The translations under genes were made by a program, and so were the position numbers. DNA of 64,000 bases, taken from assembly GCA_900544725.1 (NCBI GenBank), contig UQWK01000003.1, positions 20,755 to 84,754 of the forward strand. Reading direction: 5' to 3'. Origin of the DNA: an uncultured Collinsella sp. GTDB taxonomy: Bacteria > Actinomycetota > Coriobacteriia > Coriobacteriales > Coriobacteriaceae. The notes beneath the pieces were generated by a model that did not search any database, was not told the origin of the DNA, and worked only from the letters and a program-made list of their open reading frames with translations. This document shows positions 61,506 through 64,000 of the stretch, piece by piece. The number at the start of each line of letters is the position of its first letter. The first letter of the stretch is position 1.

Positions 61506-62677
61506 AGCGACTGTCCCTGCAATGGCGCATCACGTTGATGACAGCTCTGCTGATATGTTTGACCTGCGTACTTATTAATTGCCTGGTTGGCTACTCCGGC
61601 ATGCGCTACATGGACTCAATCGGTACTGAAATGTCGGAGCATAGCAAGGCGGAGGCGGCCTCGCCCAACTCGTTCGACCCGACGAGCAAGGAGCTCGACG
61701 ACGATCTGACCATCGTCGTGAGCGACGCCCAAGAATCGTTTGGTGCGACGAGCTGGTACATAACCGCAGCGGTGACGCTACTCGGTGGCGTGCTGGCCTA
61801 CTTTGTGAGCGGGCATGCGTTGCAGCCGCTGCGCACCTTTGCAGCGCAAGTCGAGAGCGTGCGGCCCGACAACCTCGCCGACACAAAGATCAGCGAAGAT
61901 GTGCCCTCTGAGCTTAGGCGTTGCAGCGCGTCGTTTAACGACATGATTGCCCGCCTTGACGAAGGTTTTTCTGCACAAAAACAGTTTACGGGCAATGCAG
62001 CGCACGAGCTGCGCACGCCGCTTGCGCTCATGCAAGCTCAGGTTGAGCTGTTTTGCGCCGAGCACCCCGACGCCGATGCAGATACAGCGCGTCTGCTCGG
62101 GCTGCTGCAAGAGCAGACCGAGCGAATGACGCACATGACAAAGACCCTGCTCGAGATGAGCGAGTTGCGCAGCGTCCCCTGCAACGATGCGATTGACCTG
62201 GCGCCGATGATCGAAGAAGTGCTCACCGACCTGGCGCCCCTTGCCGAGCAAAAGGGCATCGCGCTCGCAAGCGAGGGCGACGCGCAAACGACCGGCAGCG
62301 ACACGCTGATCTATCGGCTGCTGTTCAACTTGGCCGAAAACGCCATTCGCTACAGCACGCCCAACTCGACCGTGCGAATCAGCGCCCGCGTCGAGGGCGA
62401 CCGTGTACTGCTACGGGTGCACGACCAGGGACAAGGCATTCCCGAGCAATACCAGACGAGCATCTTTCAGCCCTTCTTTCGCGTCGATAAATCGCGCAGC
62501 AGGGCATATGGCGGCGTGGGGCTGGGGCTTGCGCTGGTCTGGGAGATCGCCGCACTCCACGGCGGTTCCATCGAGGTCGAAGAGAGCTCAGAGAGGGGAA
62601 CGACTATACTCGTGACTCTTCCCGCGCATAACATCGAAGATGCGACAAAGGAACTGCCCCTTTGTCACATCTGTTAG
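61502..62677 (+). CDS. Sensor histidine kinase
   Basis: A 391-aa membrane kinase. Two helices (ITLMTALLICLTCVLINCLV and ITAAVTLLGGVLAYFVSG) enclose a short sensor loop, followed by HAMP-like sequence, HisKA with GNAAHELRTPLALM, N box NLAENAIRYS, G1 DQGQGIPEQ, and G2 GGVGLGLAL. It overlaps the regulator gene by 4 bp (ATGA). The last 12 residues (DATKELPLCHIC) are encoded by a family-A repeat, so the natural end may have been extended by repeat insertion. Confidence 0.93.
   Translation: MKRLSLQWRITLMTALLICLTCVLINCLVGYSGMRYMDSIGTEMSEHSKAEAASPNSFDPTSKELDDDLTIVVSDAQESFGATSWYITAAVTLLGGVLAYFVSGHALQPLRTFAAQVESVRPDNLADTKISEDVPSELRRCSASFNDMIARLDEGFSAQKQFTGNAAHELRTPLALMQAQVELFCAEHPDADADTARLLGLLQEQTERMTHMTKTLLEMSELRSVPCNDAIDLAPMIEEVLTDLAPLAEQKGIALASEGDAQTTGSDTLIYRLLFNLAENAIRYSTPNSTVRISARVEGDRVLLRVHDQGQGIPEQYQTSIFQPFFRVDKSRSRAYGGVGLGLALVWEIAALHGGSIEVEESSERGTTILVTLPAHNIEDATKELPLCHIC
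62640..62670. repeat. Family-A palindrome inside the sensor kinase reading frame
   Basis: ATGCGACAAAGGAAC-tg-CCCCTTTGTCACAT; one mismatch in each arm. It is read through in frame and followed by TAG at 62675-62677. Confidence 0.9.
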
Positions 62678-62727
62678 TTCGCAGGATACGTGAGGCCCAA
62701 GATGCACGAAATTGGGCGAAGCGCCAG

Positions 62728-62762
62728 CAAAAAGCCCCCGCTTCCAAGCGGAAACGGGGGCT
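62728..62762 (-). terminator. Intrinsic terminator of guaA
   Basis: On the minus strand AGCCCCCG pairs with CGGGGGCT across a 14-nt loop that can itself pair (TTCCGCTTGGAA), followed by TTTTT. It is located 13 bases after the guaA stop. Confidence 0.93.
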
Positions 62763-62774
62763 AGGTGAGTTAGC

Positions 62775-63755
62775 TTACTCCCACTCCACCGTGCCAACCG
62801 GCTTCGGCGTGAGGTCGTAGCACACGCGGCAAATACCGGGGACCTCGGCGGTCACGCGAGCGGTGATGCGCTTGAGCAGCGCCCAATCGAGCTCGGGCAC
62901 CTCGGCGGTCATGACGTCGACGGTGTTGATGCAGCGAATGATGCAGGGCCAGTCGTAGGCGCGCTTGCCCTCGCGCACGCCGGTGGCGCGGAAGTCGGGC
63001 ACGACGGCAAAATACTGCCAGATGGTCAGACCTGCCTTGTCAATCTCCTCGCGCACGATGGCATCGGCTTCGCGCAGCGCCTCAAGACGGTCGCGGGTAA
63101 TGGCACCCAGGCAGCGGACGCCCAGGCCGGGGCCGGGGAACGGTTGGCGCTCAACCATGTTCTCGGGCAGGCCGAGCTCGCGACCCACGACGCGGACCTC
63201 GTCCTTGTACAGCAGTTTGACGGGCTCGCAGAGCTCAAACTGCAGATCCTCGGGCAAACCGCCCACGTTGTGGTGAGCCTTCACGCCGTCTTGGGACTCA
63301 AGAATGTCGGGGTAGATGGTGCCCTGGGCGAGGAAACTGACCTCGTCGCCAACTTTGCGGGCCTCCTCCTCGAACACGCGAATGAACTCGGCACCGATAA
63401 TCTTACGCTTGGCCTCGGGTTCTTCGACGCCCGCAAGCTTATCCAGGAAGCGATCAGTCGCGTCCACATAGACCAGGTTCGCGTCCATCTGGTTCTTAAA
63501 GACGTCGACGACCTGCTCGCTCTCGCCCTTGCGCATCAGGCCGTGATTCACATGCACGCAGATAAGCTGCTTGCCGATGGCCTTGATCAGCAGTGCCGCG
63601 ACAACGGAGCTGTCAACGCCGCCGGAAAGGGCCAGCAGGACTTTCTTGTCGCCGATCTGCTCGCGGATTGCAGCGATCTGCTCTTCGATGAACGCCTGGG
63701 CAAGTTCGGGAGTGGTGATTCGCACCATGTCGTCGGGACGCTTGTTGGGATCCAT
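62775..63755 (-). CDS. guaA: GMP synthase ATP-pyrophosphatase subunit (no GATase domain)
   Basis: A 326-aa protein converting XMP to GMP. PP-loop [14 protein letters not shown], then [40 protein letters not shown] and the C-terminal dimerisation domain ending [12 protein letters not shown]. It starts just before the synthetase domain, so the N-terminal glutamine amidotransferase domain (about 190 residues in usual GuaA) is absent, as in the two-subunit archaeal type. AGGAGGTCTGC precedes the ATG. The glutaminase must come from another gene or ammonia be used directly. Confidence 0.93.
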   Translation of the reverse strand: MDPNKRPDDMVRITTPELAQAFIEEQIAAIREQIGDKKVLLALSGGVDSSVVAALLIKAIGKQLICVHVNHGLMRKGESEQVVDVFKNQMDANLVYVDATDRFLDKLAGVEEPEAKRKIIGAEFIRVFEEEARKVGDEVSFLAQGTIYPDILESQDGVKAHHNVGGLPEDLQFELCEPVKLLYKDEVRVVGRELGLPENMVERQPFPGPGLGVRCLGAITRDRLEALREADAIVREEIDKAGLTIWQYFAVVPDFRATGVREGKRAYDWPCIIRCINTVDVMTAEVPELDWALLKRITARVTAEVPGICRVCYDLTPKPVGTVEWE

Positions 63756-63782
63756 GCAGACCTCCTTTTCGGTTCGATGGGA

Positions 63783-63827
63783 GTGCGTTGCATGTATGCA
63801 AACGCACCGTCATATGACCTCATTATA
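63783..63827 (-). promoter_or_regulatory. guaA promoter -10 and leader inverted repeat
   Basis: TATAAT on the minus strand at 63822-63827; the -35 is weak. In the leader, GTGCGTTTGCAT and ATGCAACGCAC (63783-63807) form a near-perfect dyad that could be an operator or leader hairpin. Confidence 0.5.
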
Positions 63828-63905
63828 TGCAGAGCAAGGTCCGTTTCCCATCGCTGCGTCAGAGCTTTTTGCAGGGGTGGCAGTTTTTCTATATTCCAAG
63901 GTCAG

Positions 63906-64000
63906 CTAGGCTTCGACAGCCACCTTGGGAGCATCGCCAATAGACTCTTCCTTTATACGTTCGGCATAATCGTAGGCGATACCCACAAATTCCAGTCCCG
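63906..64000 (-). CDS. C-terminal end of an unidentified protein
   Basis: An open frame reads from the window edge to TAG at 63906-63908 and ends EFVGIAYDYAERIKEESIGD, then APKVAVEA. Only 31 residues are inside the window; the family cannot be named. It lies upstream of guaA on the same strand with a 150-bp gap containing the guaA promoter. Confidence 0.6.
   Translation of the reverse strand, partial: GLEFVGIAYDYAERIKEESIGDAPKVAVEA

Overview
The window reads as a chromosomal segment of a GC-rich, anaerobic gut actinobacterium of the class Coriobacteriia, most likely Collinsella or a close relative. This is an inference from style, because no rRNA or tRNA gene is present. The supporting signs are GC-rich codon use, many EFR1, flavodoxin and aldo/keto reductase genes, a polyferredoxin/TlpA/CxxC redox cluster, a TetM-like GTPase of non-mobile character, a GMP synthase without its amidotransferase domain, and several families of short GGGAC-containing palindromic repeats.

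Layout. 1-4.1 kb: a HAD phosphatase, a long family-B hairpin, and a TPP-riboswitch-controlled thiM/thiamine-binding protein/thiE operon facing a patatin. 4.4-8.7 kb: two related cyclic-di-GMP proteins; the first has three GGDEF-like domains plus EAL, and the second is interrupted by an in-frame TAA. 8.8-13.1 kb: flavin reductase, a strongly structured leader before an ArsC-like gene, a CobW GTPase, trmL and an AAA ATPase. 13.2-22.5 kb: UvrA paralogue, second AAA ATPase, TetM-like GTPase, GNAT, rRNA methyltransferases RsmJ and RlmA, and small membrane proteins. 22.7-33 kb: MATE and EamA transporters, LysR, ung, SDR, VUT transporter, prfC, an eight-site repeat array and a YtrA-type GntR/ABC operon. 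33-44.2 kb: EamA, EFR1 flavodoxin-ferredoxin, ClC, LOG, K+ channel, hybrid sensor kinase, PNPOx-like protein, MalY, TrmO, an XRE/zinc-ribbon/TipAS regulator and glutaredoxin. 44.2-45.5 kb: an AT-rich, repeat-dense island with one ribbon-helix-helix gene. 45.5-52.3 kb: Dus, LysR with two divergent aldo/keto reductases, flavodoxin and membrane proteins. 52.3-62.7 kb: a fused MacB/FtsX-type ABC transporter, CoA-disulfide-reductase/rhodanese genes with a Crp regulator, an extracytoplasmic thiol-redox cluster and a divergent two-component system. The window closes with the guaA ATP-pyrophosphatase subunit.

How the genes work together. The clearest units are thiamine salvage under TPP control, a GntR-ABC operon with its own palindromic operator, and the 55.8-62.7 kb redox block. 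In that block a membrane polyferredoxin, a small CxxC protein and a TlpA lipoprotein look like a route for electrons to the cell surface. Repeat families A-E (REP- or MITE-like) lie at gene 3' ends and borders. Family A often overlaps stop codons, once supplies the C-terminus of a sensor kinase, and brackets apparent accessory cassettes. No transposase, CRISPR array, prophage, tRNA or rRNA gene was recognised.
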